From the NCBI GenBank assembly GCA_020055645.1, contig CM034549.1:11621501-11685500 (forward strand): a stretch of 64,000 nucleotides of DNA. Reading direction: 5' to 3'. The DNA is from Tomocerus qinae (taxonomy: Eukaryota; Arthropoda; Collembola; Entomobryomorpha; Tomoceridae). The position numbers and the translations under genes are program-made. This document shows positions 31,401 to 41,508 of this stretch, one piece after another. The notes beneath the pieces are model-generated. The model was given only the letters and a program-made list of their open reading frames with translations, was not told the origin of the DNA and made no database searches. Position 1 is the stretch's first letter; the number at the start of each line of letters is the position of its first letter.

Positions 31401-34400
31401 GCAGGAAGCGGCTTTAGAATATTAAAAGGTTTAAAAGATGACACGAACTCTTAAATTGTTATCTAATTTAGTGCTAATAGTTTAAAGATAAGCATATCAT
31501 AAATATGCATCAGGAGGATAATGAATTATACCTACTTGATTGTACTCTTTAAGTACATCTACAGGTATTTACAGAGCCACGACGGTAAACCACGAAGTAA
31601 TGTATGTAGTACAGTCAAACGATGTAAACAAAATGTACCGAGATAGAATGCAGACATGTATGTTGACAACTGGCTCAAGTAGGTATAGTTGGGAAGATGC
31701 ATTCTTTTAGTTGATATTGAATGAATATAATGCTAATAAAAATATGTTTTCCTCGAATGATAGAATAACATGGGAGATGAAAACATCGTACGTGCCAATG
31801 TCACCTAAATACAGGTAAATTGCCGTTGGTTTCTTTATGAGGACATGGCGACTGCTGCTGTTGCCAATTAGCCCACATCTTGTCCCTACTTACTACAGAT
31901 AGTTACATCTTAAATAGCTTTTATATTGAGTACAAATGTCTGTATTTCTGTTTTCTATGGTACAGCAATTTTAGTGGAAGAAAAAAGAGTCAGAAGAATA
32001 GACTTCACCTGCTGGTCTCTGCTTTTTAATTCATTGAAACGTCAAAATATACATTGCAATGACTATACACTGTTTTTGCAATGCAATGATAACTCATCTC
32101 TCTGCTATACACTCAAGCTGTTTCTCATTCAGATAATCTGCTCTGCAGACAATGTTTTCATACCCTTCCTTGATCTTCAAAAGGATTTCCTGCCTTCATA
32201 TATAATACTTGTGCAATAACAATGCATTTTTTCTATCGTTGAGATTTTGTAATTGAGCAACCCATTTAAAACCATCTTGTAATAATGCAATGCATACAAA
32301 CGTACATCATAAGAGTAGAAATGGGTCGGATGTATCAAAATATAATACCTATTAAGTTAGCTAATTGAGTAAACAGATGCATTTAATTATTACTTTTTAT
32401 TTCAGGTGTAAAGGTACTTTTTATACATTCAAGAATTTTACTATTGCTATATATACTCATCTCATTTGCTCTTTTGAGTACAAAATCATACTGTATAGTC
32501 AATGAAGATGATATATAGCCATAAATTACAATTTGTTGATCAGAGGAGTTATTTTTGGAGATGGATTTATGATTCCAATGCTATGTTATACACGTTTACT
32601 TGATCTTCTTCCGTATTTGTGAAGGTAAGAACTATTGAAGTTTCTGTTATTTAAGTAACTAATTGTAACAGGCATGATATATTTAAGCGTATCAGTTTAT
32701 ATTACAAAACAGGTTTGCTTTTCTTTTCACCATTAAAATTGATGCATATACAAAGTATACATATTATACAATTAGGTAATCATATATCAATTTAATACCT
32801 GTCTAGAGAAGAGAGTGCTTTTATGAGTTACATGGGAAAGCAAGGTAAACAAGAGTCGTTACCTTCAAATCATTTATACGTCTGTACACACAGAAAACCA
32901 GAATCAATATGTGTAATATTAGTACACTTACACTATTAAATCGCACCGAGTGTTAGCACAAACTGAAACTAAAGAATACACGAAGTAGTAGTTGAAAATG
33001 TAAGATTATGTACATGATAGTTAAAGATGTACAGAGTTCAGCATGTATTTTTCCTGAAACATAGCGTTAACACTCATAAAATTATTAATGATGTATGTGA
33101 AGGTAATTCTGTTCCATATTTACTCAAGGAAAGGGATCTGTTAGTCGAACAATACTGCACGATGCAGAAAAACAACTTGTAAAACTGCATATTTAAATTA
33201 ATAAATAAAAAAAAGAAAATGTGCAACAGTAACTTGTTCTTTCCTAAATATAATACAACAGCCATGCAGTAACCTGCAGGATTTTAGTAGTAATGAAAAG
33301 GATGTAAATGTAATTGCATGATTCACGAGAAGAATTCCTAATGAAGAATTTGCGGGATCTCGTGCTTTGCCTACCTTAGCTACAGGTGGTTTGCTTTGGC
33401 TCCTCTCGACTACTGTGGCGAACTTTGCTGTAGACAATCTAAAGGTGCTAAGTAATGTTAAATGAAATGAGTAATGGCAATAATAAATACGAGTACATAA
33501 GTTACCTTTGAATTCCTCCACACGACAATTATTCATGTATTTGTGGTGCTTTTCTTGCTGAAAGTAAAGTACTTGTAATATACAGGATAAATATTGCACC
33601 GCCTTTAGTACATCGGCATTTCCTAAGAGTCTCAACTTATGTACTTGGTCAATAAGTAGTCAACTACTAGAAATACCGCTTCTTGTTCACTTAATAATAG
33701 ACACCTGCACAACACGCGGTGAATTTACACAAAAATATCTATACTACAAGATTCTATTGTGATTATCAAATATATAGGTAGTTCTGTACACGTACGAGGT
33801 GCACAAAAATAAGAATCACTTAAAGCTATCAACAACTAAACATTGCATTATTGATGTTTATCCCATCCGCATCTTATAAAAAGGATGTGAAAAAATTATG
33901 CAATCGCTACAAGAGTAACGTGCAAAGGAATAACAATAACACAACGGAATTTATTATAGATTCCACTTATGTGTGTAATAGTGGTTTGTAACTGCCCTTG
34001 CCCACGCTGCACTAAAGGTTATAATAATATCAATGAATCATACCTATAGATATTACAGTTACACGTTTTAGCAATTTGTGTGTCAAGATCTAATCGGGAG
34101 TAGCATATTAACACACTGGAAATATTCAAAAAACGAACAATAAGTACCTTATCATTAACATATGAGCTGATTCATATCTTGGTTCTATGATCTTTAAATC
34201 TTTACAATAATAAACGATTAGTATAAATTATATGTACAATATTACATTTAATTATTCAACATTAAGTCATCATTACAAGATTTTCAAAGTCATTCTATTA
34301 TCATATAATTACACTCAAAATAACTCTAGTTAAAATTATATACTTATATTTAGAGATTGTATCGGCAATTATACATAATATAATAATAAGTCTAATATTT

Positions 34401-34575
34401 TATTGTCAATGTCATGAGTCATGATTGTGGCTTGTGGAATATACAGCTAAGCTAGATAGGAGCTAGGTCTTGTCCTTATACATATTAATTGAATAAATTG
34501 AACAATACATGTCAAAAAATGAAAATAGTAATGCAGAAAATGTAACAGGTTTAAAAAAAGCAAAATTAATTAGAA
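22470..34575. other. Gene-free stretch with weak exon-like patches
   Basis: No supported gene. Three places look slightly like coding exons on reading but cannot be confirmed: 23891-24192 plus, 30134-30420 plus and 33375-33557 minus; each is described in the findings. The longest open frame, 33198-33635 minus (145 codons), has no recognised domain. Long runs of purine-rich and pyrimidine-rich DNA alternate in this section. Confidence 0.5.
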
Positions 34576-34580
34576 ATGGC

Positions 34581-34586
34581 TTTATT
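34581..34586 (-). promoter_or_regulatory. Candidate polyadenylation signal of gene A
   Basis: TTTATT on the plus strand reads AATAAA on the minus strand, about 245 bp past the gene A stop codon. It is the nearest canonical signal that I noticed. Confidence 0.4.
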
Positions 34587-34830
34587 TATGATACTATTAA
34601 GCGATATTTAACGAAGGATACACTCCACAGTTAAAATATGTAAATTCACGATATTACGATTAGAGACTAACGCGATTTTAAAGACAAAATAGCAGAATTT
34701 CATAAAGTTTGTTAAGTAACTTTTGGTTTGGTGTCATAAAAAACAAACGGTTAAATGATTTGTCGAATGCATTTACATTGCAGAAAGACGATGATGATAA
34801 GTATAAAGCTGTAGCACGGAAACTGCTGAA

Positions 34831-35521
34831 TTAACGTTTTGCGTTCATTTTGTTTGCTGCCTCTTCACAAACAAAATGCACCCTGCGTTTAGCAGCTTTG
34901 TTTTTGTACAGCCATGAGCGACAATCTAAAGAAAAAAATCATGACTAATTAATCGATGTATTATAATATAGTTGGAAATAACTATTATTTATTATTACCT
35001 TTCTTGTAATTTCGCTTGATTAGCGAATAGTACATTGGATCTACCCGCTTCGAAACATATTCTGGATCAGGAATCGGCTGTCCTTCAACGCTTAATAATT
35101 TACTGTCATCAACTTTGTCGTTTGTAAAAATTTCATCATCAGAGCCTAAAAATCAAAAATCATATTAATTTTAAAACTTTACCTAACTGTGTACGCTAAA
35201 TACTAAGTACACTATTAGATATCGTCGGTAGTAGAACTATCCCATGGCTATACATTTAATTAGCATAATGTTAATTAAACAAAAACTACTTCCAGTCTAA
35301 ACTAAACTACCGAAGTTACCACAAAGCTCCCTTGCATCACGAAGGAGACTGTAAAAATCTTTGCGATCTTTTTTTGACTTTCCTGAATGATGTGGCTTAT
35401 CTTTTGCAGTGGGACTCGTTAAGAACATAGAATCACCCTGACCTATGTCTGGATTTTCATAATCATTCACCGACAAAGACTGTATCTTCTCAATTATAGC
35501 TTTCCACGTACAGGAAGACAT
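34831..35521 (-). CDS. Gene A: unrecognised 150-aa protein, three exons, RVxF-like motif
   Basis: Function not recognised. The model is exon 1 35311-35521, exon 2 34999-35145 and exon 3 34831-34925, all on the minus strand, with introns of 165 and 73 bp. Exons total 453 nt, exactly 151 codons including the stop. Each junction has GT and AG with a pyrimidine-rich acceptor, and all three phases fit, which is the main evidence. The protein starts MSSCTWKAIIEKIQ and has no signal peptide or membrane segment, so it is probably intracellular. A lysine-rich stretch lies near residues 40-55, then an acidic SDDEIFTNDK region around 71-80 and a basic C-terminus. KRRVHF near the end matches the RVxF docking motif used by many protein phosphatase 1 partners; that link is inference from a short motif. 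It is divergent from gene B. A decayed copy of exon 1 lies beyond gene B. Confidence 0.8.
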
Positions 35522-35977
35522 GGCTTATTAATATCGTTTACAAAGGACAAAAGTTCGTTCGTGGTGTAATTTGGGGATATACTTGACCACGAACAATATA
35601 CGTTACAAAAGAGCCAACGGAGCGTTTAGTATTTCCAAAAACTTAGAAATGGAAGGTTTATTTACTTCAGGGTGCTATTTGAATTGGACAGCAAGTTTCC
35701 ATGGATAAAGAAATACCCTAATATCGTCCAGACCATACAAAGATTGATCTCCCCTGAGGCTGAGATTGTTACATGGTATTTAGATAGGCAGGTTATTAGA
35801 AATAATATTATAATATAGATTTTCTAATTTGCGAATCTAATAAACACTTTCATATTGCTTTTGGTTCAGTTCATAGTGACAGTCTGTGACCACCACCCAC
35901 GACGACATCTGATCTTATATCTATTCTGTTTCATTCATCATGTAAAAACTTTCTGTCGTTATAACTAAATACATGGA
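35522..35977. promoter_or_regulatory. Shared spacer between divergent genes A and B
   Basis: This 456-bp spacer separates the start codons of gene A (minus) and gene B (plus), so it must hold both 5' UTRs and probably both promoters. No strong TATA box is obvious at a sensible distance from either start. An AT-rich tract (around 35800-35820) lies nearer gene B. Neither transcription start can be placed from sequence alone. Confidence 0.55.
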
Positions 35978-37214
35978 ATGAAGTTGTTCATCATTTCCTC
36001 CTTACTGTTGATTGCGTCACATCTTCCAAATTTATCATTTGGTGAGTATACTTTTTTAACAGAACGGTAGCCACAAAAGTAAAAAAACAAACGCCATTTC
36101 CCCTTTTTCCAAATACCCAATATAATGGTTCAATTGTTATTTTTTCGCATTCAATTTCATCTAGCAGAAATAATTAACTTTGTTTTAGGAATAAAATGCT
36201 GGAGTTGTAGCATAATATCTGGGACTGAACAATGTTCCGAGCCTTTATCACTGATAGCAAAAGACTGCAATGATTTAGATTTGTGCCTTCATGAAGAGTA
36301 TATGGCAAATAACAGCCTTCATTACCTAGACTGTGACATTTATGAGCAAAACAGTTTCAAAGAAGAAATCCAATGTACCGTAGATTCTATTATTATCAAC
36401 GGCCAATCGGATAAAGTGTATCTAAGACAATGTAGCTGTGGAACCGATCTTTGCAACAACCCCAATAAAGAACGTAAAAAAATATATAAATCTTCATATA
36501 TGTATCCCAATATTCCCAATCGACTGAGAGAGCTTTTATTTCTTAGGTATTCAGTGCGACTCCTGTTATGGGAATAGAAAAGGAATAAATGGGGATGAAC
36601 CCTTTAATGGAAAATATTCCAAAAATACAGCAGTGACTGATTTCGTATGTAAAACGGATGAGAAACCAATAGCGATTTTCTGTCCTTTGGATGCACCAGT
36701 ATGCATGATTAAATGGGATGAGCAACATACAAAGATCGGTTGCGGTAACCACCAGATTCCCAAAGGGCAAACAACCGACTGTTATTATTCTTCTGGGGTA
36801 GGAGAGTGTCATTGTAACACTAATCGTTGCAATATAGACAGCTTGAAAGAACTACTGCCGAATAGGAAGCCAAGGACAACGACGACAGAGAGTAGTGCAA
36901 ATCCTGGAGAAGATTTCAGCGGAAATGGAAACACTGAAAAAGATTTCAGCGGAAATGGAAACACTGAAAAAGATTTCAGCGGAAATGGAAACACTGAAAA
37001 AGATTTCAGCGGAAATGGAAACACTGAAGAAGATTTCAGCGGAAATGGAAACACTGAAGAAGACAAATATTCACCCTCCTCCATAGACTTTAGCCTAATA
37101 CTAATTATAATGATAGTTGTAATATTGGTAATTATAGTGGCACTATGTATTTTTGCAGCAATCCCCATCCTTAGAAGAAAGAATACCCAAAACCATAGTG
37201 AAGCCATTCATTGA
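35978..37214 (+). CDS. Gene B: two-domain Ly6/uPAR membrane protein with a repeat stalk
   Basis: A likely cell-surface protein with two three-finger (Ly6/uPAR) domains; the ligand is unknown. Exons are 35978-36041, 36189-36473 and 36547-37214 (introns 147 and 73 bp), giving 338 aa. Residues 1-22 are a signal peptide on an exon of its own. Domain 1 (about 23-110) opens KCWSC and closes CSCGTDLCNN; domain 2 (about 118-214) opens QCDSCYG and closes ECHCNTNRCN. Each has ten cysteines in three-finger order, with the terminal CN typical of the fold, and each sits mainly on one exon. A Thr-rich linker and five copies of DFSGNGNTE(K/E) (about 239-288) form a stalk. One hydrophobic span (about 298-324) is followed by LRRK and a short tail, so it is type I transmembrane rather than GPI-anchored. 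The upstream neighbour is divergent gene A. Family and topology are solid; the role is not known. Confidence 0.9.
36912..37061 (+). repeat. 30-bp tandem repeat in gene B stalk (5 units)
   Basis: Five in-frame 30-bp units encode a ten-residue acidic, Gly/Asn-rich motif between the second Ly6 domain and the membrane span. The units are almost identical at the DNA level, differing mainly by an AAA/GAA change at the last codon, which suggests recent expansion and likely length variation between alleles. Confidence 0.9.
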
Positions 37215-37236
37215 AAATACCATTACACAAGGACCA

Positions 37237-37242
37237 ATTAAA
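37237..37242 (+). promoter_or_regulatory. Candidate polyadenylation signal of gene B
   Basis: ATTAAA lies 23 bp after the gene B stop; a second ATTAAA lies at 37262-37267. ATTAAA is the commonest variant of the animal signal. If one is used, the 3' UTR is very short and ends next to the gene A pseudogene fragment. Confidence 0.4.
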
Positions 37243-37277
37243 TTATGGTAAAGGGATAATCATTAAAGTGTCATAAT

Positions 37278-37430
37278 AAGCGATCTTTTTTGACTTTCTG
37301 ATGTGGCAAATCTTTTGCAGTAGGGTAATACACTTTACACCTAATACACTTTTTTATTTTCTCAATAATCGTCTGACTAAAAGATTTGGATTTTCACATG
37401 ATACGCTATCTATTTTTTTTCCAATCATTT
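37278..37430 (-). pseudogene. Decayed copy of gene A exon 1
   Basis: On the minus strand, 37278-37323 closely matches the middle of gene A exon 1 (35362-35415). It still reads PTAKDLPHQKVKKDR, against PTAKDKPHHSGKSKKDR in gene A, with two codons lost. Weaker similarity continues upstream to about 37430, including a match around the GAAAATCCA block (ENP in gene A), but with stops, frame changes and no start codon. No matching exons 2 and 3 were seen; the copy runs into the gene B 3' end. It implies that an A-like gene once stood on this side of gene B. The core match is strong; the outer limit is approximate. Confidence 0.7.
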
Positions 37431-37564
37431 TCATGTTCTACATGTGCACATTAGCATTACCTACCAAGATTCACATATTATACATTTATTTTACATGAAT
37501 ACACAGCGACTGTGTCTATTAGACTTAAGTTTTTGTTGTTTACTTTCATTTCCATCCAAATCAG

Positions 37565-37990
37565 GCAATAAGACCACGAATTAAGCCTAATGCCGAGCAA
37601 AATTCAGGCATTAGTCTTAATGTCTAGGCTTTAAGCTTAAAGACTAGTCTTTAGGCCTAATGCCGGGCATTTTTAGACATTAAGCTTAATGCCTAGGCCA
37701 AGATGCCTCCATTACAAGGTGAAGACATAGAGGGATATTCCCCGAGTTTGCACCCAATTTGAATTCTACCTATACTGCCACAGAGAAGTAAACACCCAAG
37801 CCGAAAGTAACCATGGTTATTTGGTTTGGGTGCCTACCTCTCTGTGGTAGAAAGTAAATACGGATTGGGTGCAAAAATCCGGGAAACCCCCTCTATGTCT
37901 TCACCTTGTAATGGAGTTGATATTAAACAATTGCGTTACTATAGAGTGACAAATTCGAGGCATCTTGGCCTAGGCATTAGGCCTAATGCC
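37565..37990. mobile_element. Nested fold-back (inverted-repeat) element, outer part
   Basis: The segment is built from palindromic words such as GGCATTAGGCCTAATGCC and TTAAGCTTAATGCCTAGGCC. Sequence at 37690-37707 (tgcctaggccaagatgcc) returns inverted at 37958-37976. The left arm carries several diverged copies of the palindromic word; the right arm is shorter. No protein is encoded. It resembles a non-autonomous fold-back transposon into which the inner hairpin element has inserted. Limits and target duplication are not certain. Confidence 0.55.
37708..37915. mobile_element. Inner 208-bp hairpin MITE
   Basis: A near-perfect palindrome: TCCATTACAAGGTGAAGACA at the left end is matched inverted by the right end (37889-37915). 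Internal blocks pair too (TTTGCACCCAATTT with GATTGGGTGCAAA; CCACAGAGA with TCTCTGTGG). The arms meet near 37815. There is no ORF. The size and full-length self-complementarity fit a MITE; no clear target duplication was recognised, so its superfamily is open. Confidence 0.65.
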
Positions 37991-37994
37991 TGAA

Positions 37995-38549
37995 TTCACT
38001 TATTCCCGCTAACATTATGTTAGCCTCATACACACAAAAGGAGTGCACTCGCACTCACTCGAGTGGGGAGAATAAGGAATATACATTTAAAAGCCATATA
38101 TTTGAAATTATTTTAGAATGAAATGAAACAAGGGTAAAGGTTAAAATGGGTGCAATCAATAGCCGTGTAATAGATTAATCGACTTCTAACAGTTTTGTTG
38201 ACACCACAAACAGGTACAATCTGGTTTAATTCATTCCCCCTGACTGGGAGAAATAATTGAACCTGATTTTTAAATGCCCCCTGGCTGGGGCAATGTAAAA
38301 ATCTAAAATTGAAATTAACTTTCGTTCCATTCATGTAGAGGGTAGTGCCAAAGAATTTAAAATAAAAATAATACTGACAAGGAAAGGCAAGTAACCTTTT
38401 TTGTGGCTACTGGAAAATGACGTAGCTTGCAGTACAATTGAGCTTGAAATAATCGAAATTAATAATAAAAAATAAATAATATCATTGAAATTCAAAATTC
38501 AATTTCTTCTTAAAGCTAATTGCTGTTTTTCTCCAAGAAATATTCTAAC
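37995..38549. other. Intergenic spacer downstream of genes B and C
   Basis: No gene seen. It holds a short GAGTGCACTCGCACTCACTC tract near 38040 and two related CAGTCAGGGGG / CAGCCAGGGGG words (minus strand) near 38235 and 38285. The minus-strand frame 38113-38334 has no domain and looks like chance. Confidence 0.5.
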
Positions 38550-38555
38550 TTTATT
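38550..38555 (-). promoter_or_regulatory. Candidate polyadenylation signal of gene C
   Basis: TTTATT on the plus strand is AATAAA on the minus strand, about 155 bp past the proposed gene C stop. It would also serve the alternative 3' end through an acceptor at about 38628. Confidence 0.35.
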
Positions 38556-38709
38556 TGTATGCCTGAACGAATAAAACTATCAGGATTTTAAATACAATCT
38601 TATCCCCAAGCTGGACGATACTAAGAAAAAGGTTGAAGATTGTAACCCCCCAATATGGATAATAAATCGGTAACTAATAAAAGTAAACCAGAAAGTGGGC
38701 TGTTGTCGT

Positions 38710-40160
38710 TCAGAACTTACTCAAGGCGCTTAAATTATCGTTTTGCGGGTTGTTAAAAGGGTTTTCTGCGGGTGTATCCATCATGCTGTGGTTCGAAATG
38801 GTCATCTCAGCTCTTTCAGTTACCACATCGGAAATAATATCTTCAGTTGTCAGTCCGTTAACTGTTTCACTGTCCACCCAAGCTACCTGTAAAGAAACAA
38901 AATATTTACATTACAAACTGATCAAAATGCATACTACTGACTTTAAATCAGCAGCATGTTGTAAGTGGCATAAAAAAGTAATAATAATTTAAATAATGAC
39001 TACTGATAAATATACCCAACGTAAACGTCTTCTCTTTGTAGATACTTTAATGCTCAACTCCAGTTTTAGCTGTCTTACAAACGAACGGAGTAAATGCGCG
39101 ATCATCCCAAATAATAACAATCACTTACTTTATGACGACACAAGTAAACAATAACAACAAATATAATCATTTTTAACACAGCCGTACCATTACTATCGGC
39201 TAGCTATTTAATTTTAAAGGCGTAGGCGTAAGTGAAACGGGAGAGTTTTACAATTACAATGCAATGCAACCGATCTGAATAATTATGAACCAAAATCCAC
39301 TGATTCCGGTGAATCGTTAAACCCCCAATTTTTTGCATAACCTGGTACTGATTAACCCTCGTTTTTGGATCAATTTCCCTGCGTACTAAAACATTTCGGG
39401 TCCTATTTGACTCTTTCTCGGCAAAAAGAATTATAAAATGTCACATGAAATATCTCAATCTACCCCGACATTGGCTTCTGTTGTTGTGTGTCAAATTGTC
39501 AATATTCGGTACGAGTATACGACTAATGAATATGCAAGGAAAGCATTTTAAGTTCGGTGTTTTAACTCAGTGGAGATAGAGAATGGCTGAATTTCGGTTT
39601 TAATTTTTGCTAGTGGCAAAATTCCTGAGTAATAACCAAAATAATAACCTAAGATTCTATAATAAGTTTCTTACGTGGTGTCCATTGGCTTTTACATTAG
39701 CGTTTGCATTGTTAAGAATGACAGATTTAGAAGCATCCGTGGAAGCTTGATTTTCATCATTGATTCGCTGCAGATCCAATGCTATATTTCCTGATTCCCA
39801 TCCTGTATTTTTGCGGGGGTTCCCTTGAATGGCAATTAATTCTAGAGAATTCTTTGCGCTGATCAATCTCCGGCCGATTTCTACATAACTGTCATTTTCA
39901 TAGAGCAATCGGTCTTCATCTAGGATTGTTTGTACCAATAATTCACTTCCGTCATCGACATTATTTGGAACATCATCTGAACGACCATTGATTTCTAATG
40001 GATCAAAAATTTCTTGCGTAAGTAATGTCGGGGGAAAAGTTCCAGAGCCGGTGTCTTTTGGTTTTGTTTTAGCTATATGAAGATCAGTATCAATTGAAAC
40101 TCCTGATTGCTCCTTTGAGTCAGCAATGTTGATCATATTTTCTTCTACTGGCAAACTCAT
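38710..40160 (-). CDS. Gene C: unrecognised acidic protein, possible short membrane exon
   Basis: Function not recognised. The model is exon 1 39675-40160 (162 codons, start MSLPVEEN), exon 2 39129-39203 (25 codons) and exon 3 38710-38886, all minus, about 245 aa. The CAC/GTAAGA and AAA/GTAAGT donors and the tttacag acceptor before exon 3 are good; every junction is phase 0. Exon 1 is acidic and Asp/Asn/Ser-rich with no cysteines, so it is probably disordered. Exon 2 encodes LADSNGTAVLK then a hydrophobic core MIIFVVIVYLC and RHK, which could be a short membrane span. Because it is phase 0 and 75 nt long, exon 2 could be skipped. No signal peptide is seen; an acceptor-like tgtag just upstream of the start hints at a missing 5' exon. 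The end is uncertain too: SKF-stop, or splicing at GTAAGT to an exon near 38628. Exon 1 is most secure, exon 2 least. Confidence 0.6.
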
Positions 40161-41295
40161 TTTTAATTGATATCCTACAGTGAATTTGGAAACGTTTTTC
40201 GTTGTAAACTACTTGACAATTTCGATTCGGATTATAACAAAACCAATTTCATACCTATTTCATTCCTACGAGTTTTTGTAATCAATGCTGATAGCTCGAA
40301 GTTTTATTCGAGTCATTATGAATCATCATGGCTTGCTGAATTTTCCCTAGTTACGTTACATCCCCTTGTGGCAGATCTCTATGGAAAAGTAGATACAAAG
40401 TACTACCGAAACGAATAAAATTACTATGTCCTTCATCTGCATAAAAACCGCATGCATAATAATATGATTTACGTAAAATGTACATCTTCTATTATCTTTG
40501 TAAGTGACAGTTACAAAATCTAAAGCTATATCCGACTTTTCGTCGGCGATATTTCATCAATCTATAAACAAGTTCGAAGGAAATTCATCTTCTTTGTAAA
40601 ATGGTTCATAAATGGGCTTTATGTAAAATAGAAAGAATTATTTCCGTTTTGGTCCGGTAAATTTTGCAGGTCAACAGATGCATCATTTATTTACTCCAAG
40701 ATTACTAATAGTTTACAGACAAGACTAAGTGAGTGAACCTGAATTATTTTACGAATCATGTATTCTACAAACAGAATCTACAATGTTGTGGTGTAACACA
40801 CTATTGTAGTAGTCTGTGCGTGTTTACTCACTTAAACCTTCACGTATTTTGAGACTTAATTCTTATACTATCTATGCACTTAATATAGAATATGTATAAA
40901 AGCATTGGTGGATTTTACCCTAGTATGTCCAAGCACTGATAGTAAATAAATGTGTAATTGTGGGGTATAAAATATTAGTTAGAGATTGCTTCGTATTCTG
41001 TACGAATTGTAATTATACGATAAATGATATTATTCAGCCATCCATTCTTATGCAATGGTTAGTGAGTACAAAGGTTAATTTAGGATAGCAACCCGACTTA
41101 AGACAATAATTATAATTGTGCACGCACTGCAATATCGAACATCTTGGCTCTTCTTTCTGTCAATGTTATATAAGTATGATCATTTGCTATACAACATAAT
41201 CACAAAACTTTATTCACTAGTGCATGTAAATAATTGGGCAAATAACCTACGCACTTTTATTATCCATTTTGAATCATATGGTAAAAAACCTACAG
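40161..41295. other. Spacer upstream of gene C
   Basis: No supported gene. A plus-strand open frame (40167-40418) abuts gene C but has no ATG at its start. A small hairpin (CCGAC-TTTTC-GTCGG) lies near 40533. The gene C promoter, or a missing 5' exon of it, may be here. Confidence 0.45.
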
Positions 41296-41508
41296 CAAGC
41301 CGTAACAGAAGCTCGCCTGAGTAAAGGTTGCCGTGTGCAGTTTTTGGTAGACAAAAAGTACTCGGACGTAACAGAAAACCGAGGGTACGGATTTTGACCA
41401 AACTTTTAGAACTGAGTCTTTATATAAATCTGTACGACATATATATATATAAGACATAATAAAAATTCAGACATTGATATTATAGGGAAACGAATCTATA
41501 TCACTTGA

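Noticed and set aside
33198..33635. Minus-strand 145-codon frame with ILQVLYF, like the cysteine box of ubiquitin proteases
   Set aside because: The catalytic Asn and Cys of the box (GNTCY type) are absent, and no other protease motif follows. The resemblance is a few hydrophobic residues only; the short exon-like segments inside are noted separately.
36895..37086. Second plus-strand frame reading ISAEMETLKK repeats
   Set aside because: It is the 30-bp gene B repeat read in another frame; the real gene frame is fixed by the Ly6 domains on both sides.
36809..37207. Minus-strand 132-codon frame across gene B
   Set aside because: It is the antisense of the gene B stalk repeats and membrane span; the repeat has no stop in several frames.
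38750..38992. Plus-strand 80-codon frame
   Set aside because: It is antisense to gene C exon 3 and its intron.
40167..40418. Plus-strand 83-codon open frame next to gene C
   Set aside because: It starts at TTG, with no ATG near the start, and has no domain. Its position beside the gene C start suggests chance in the upstream region.
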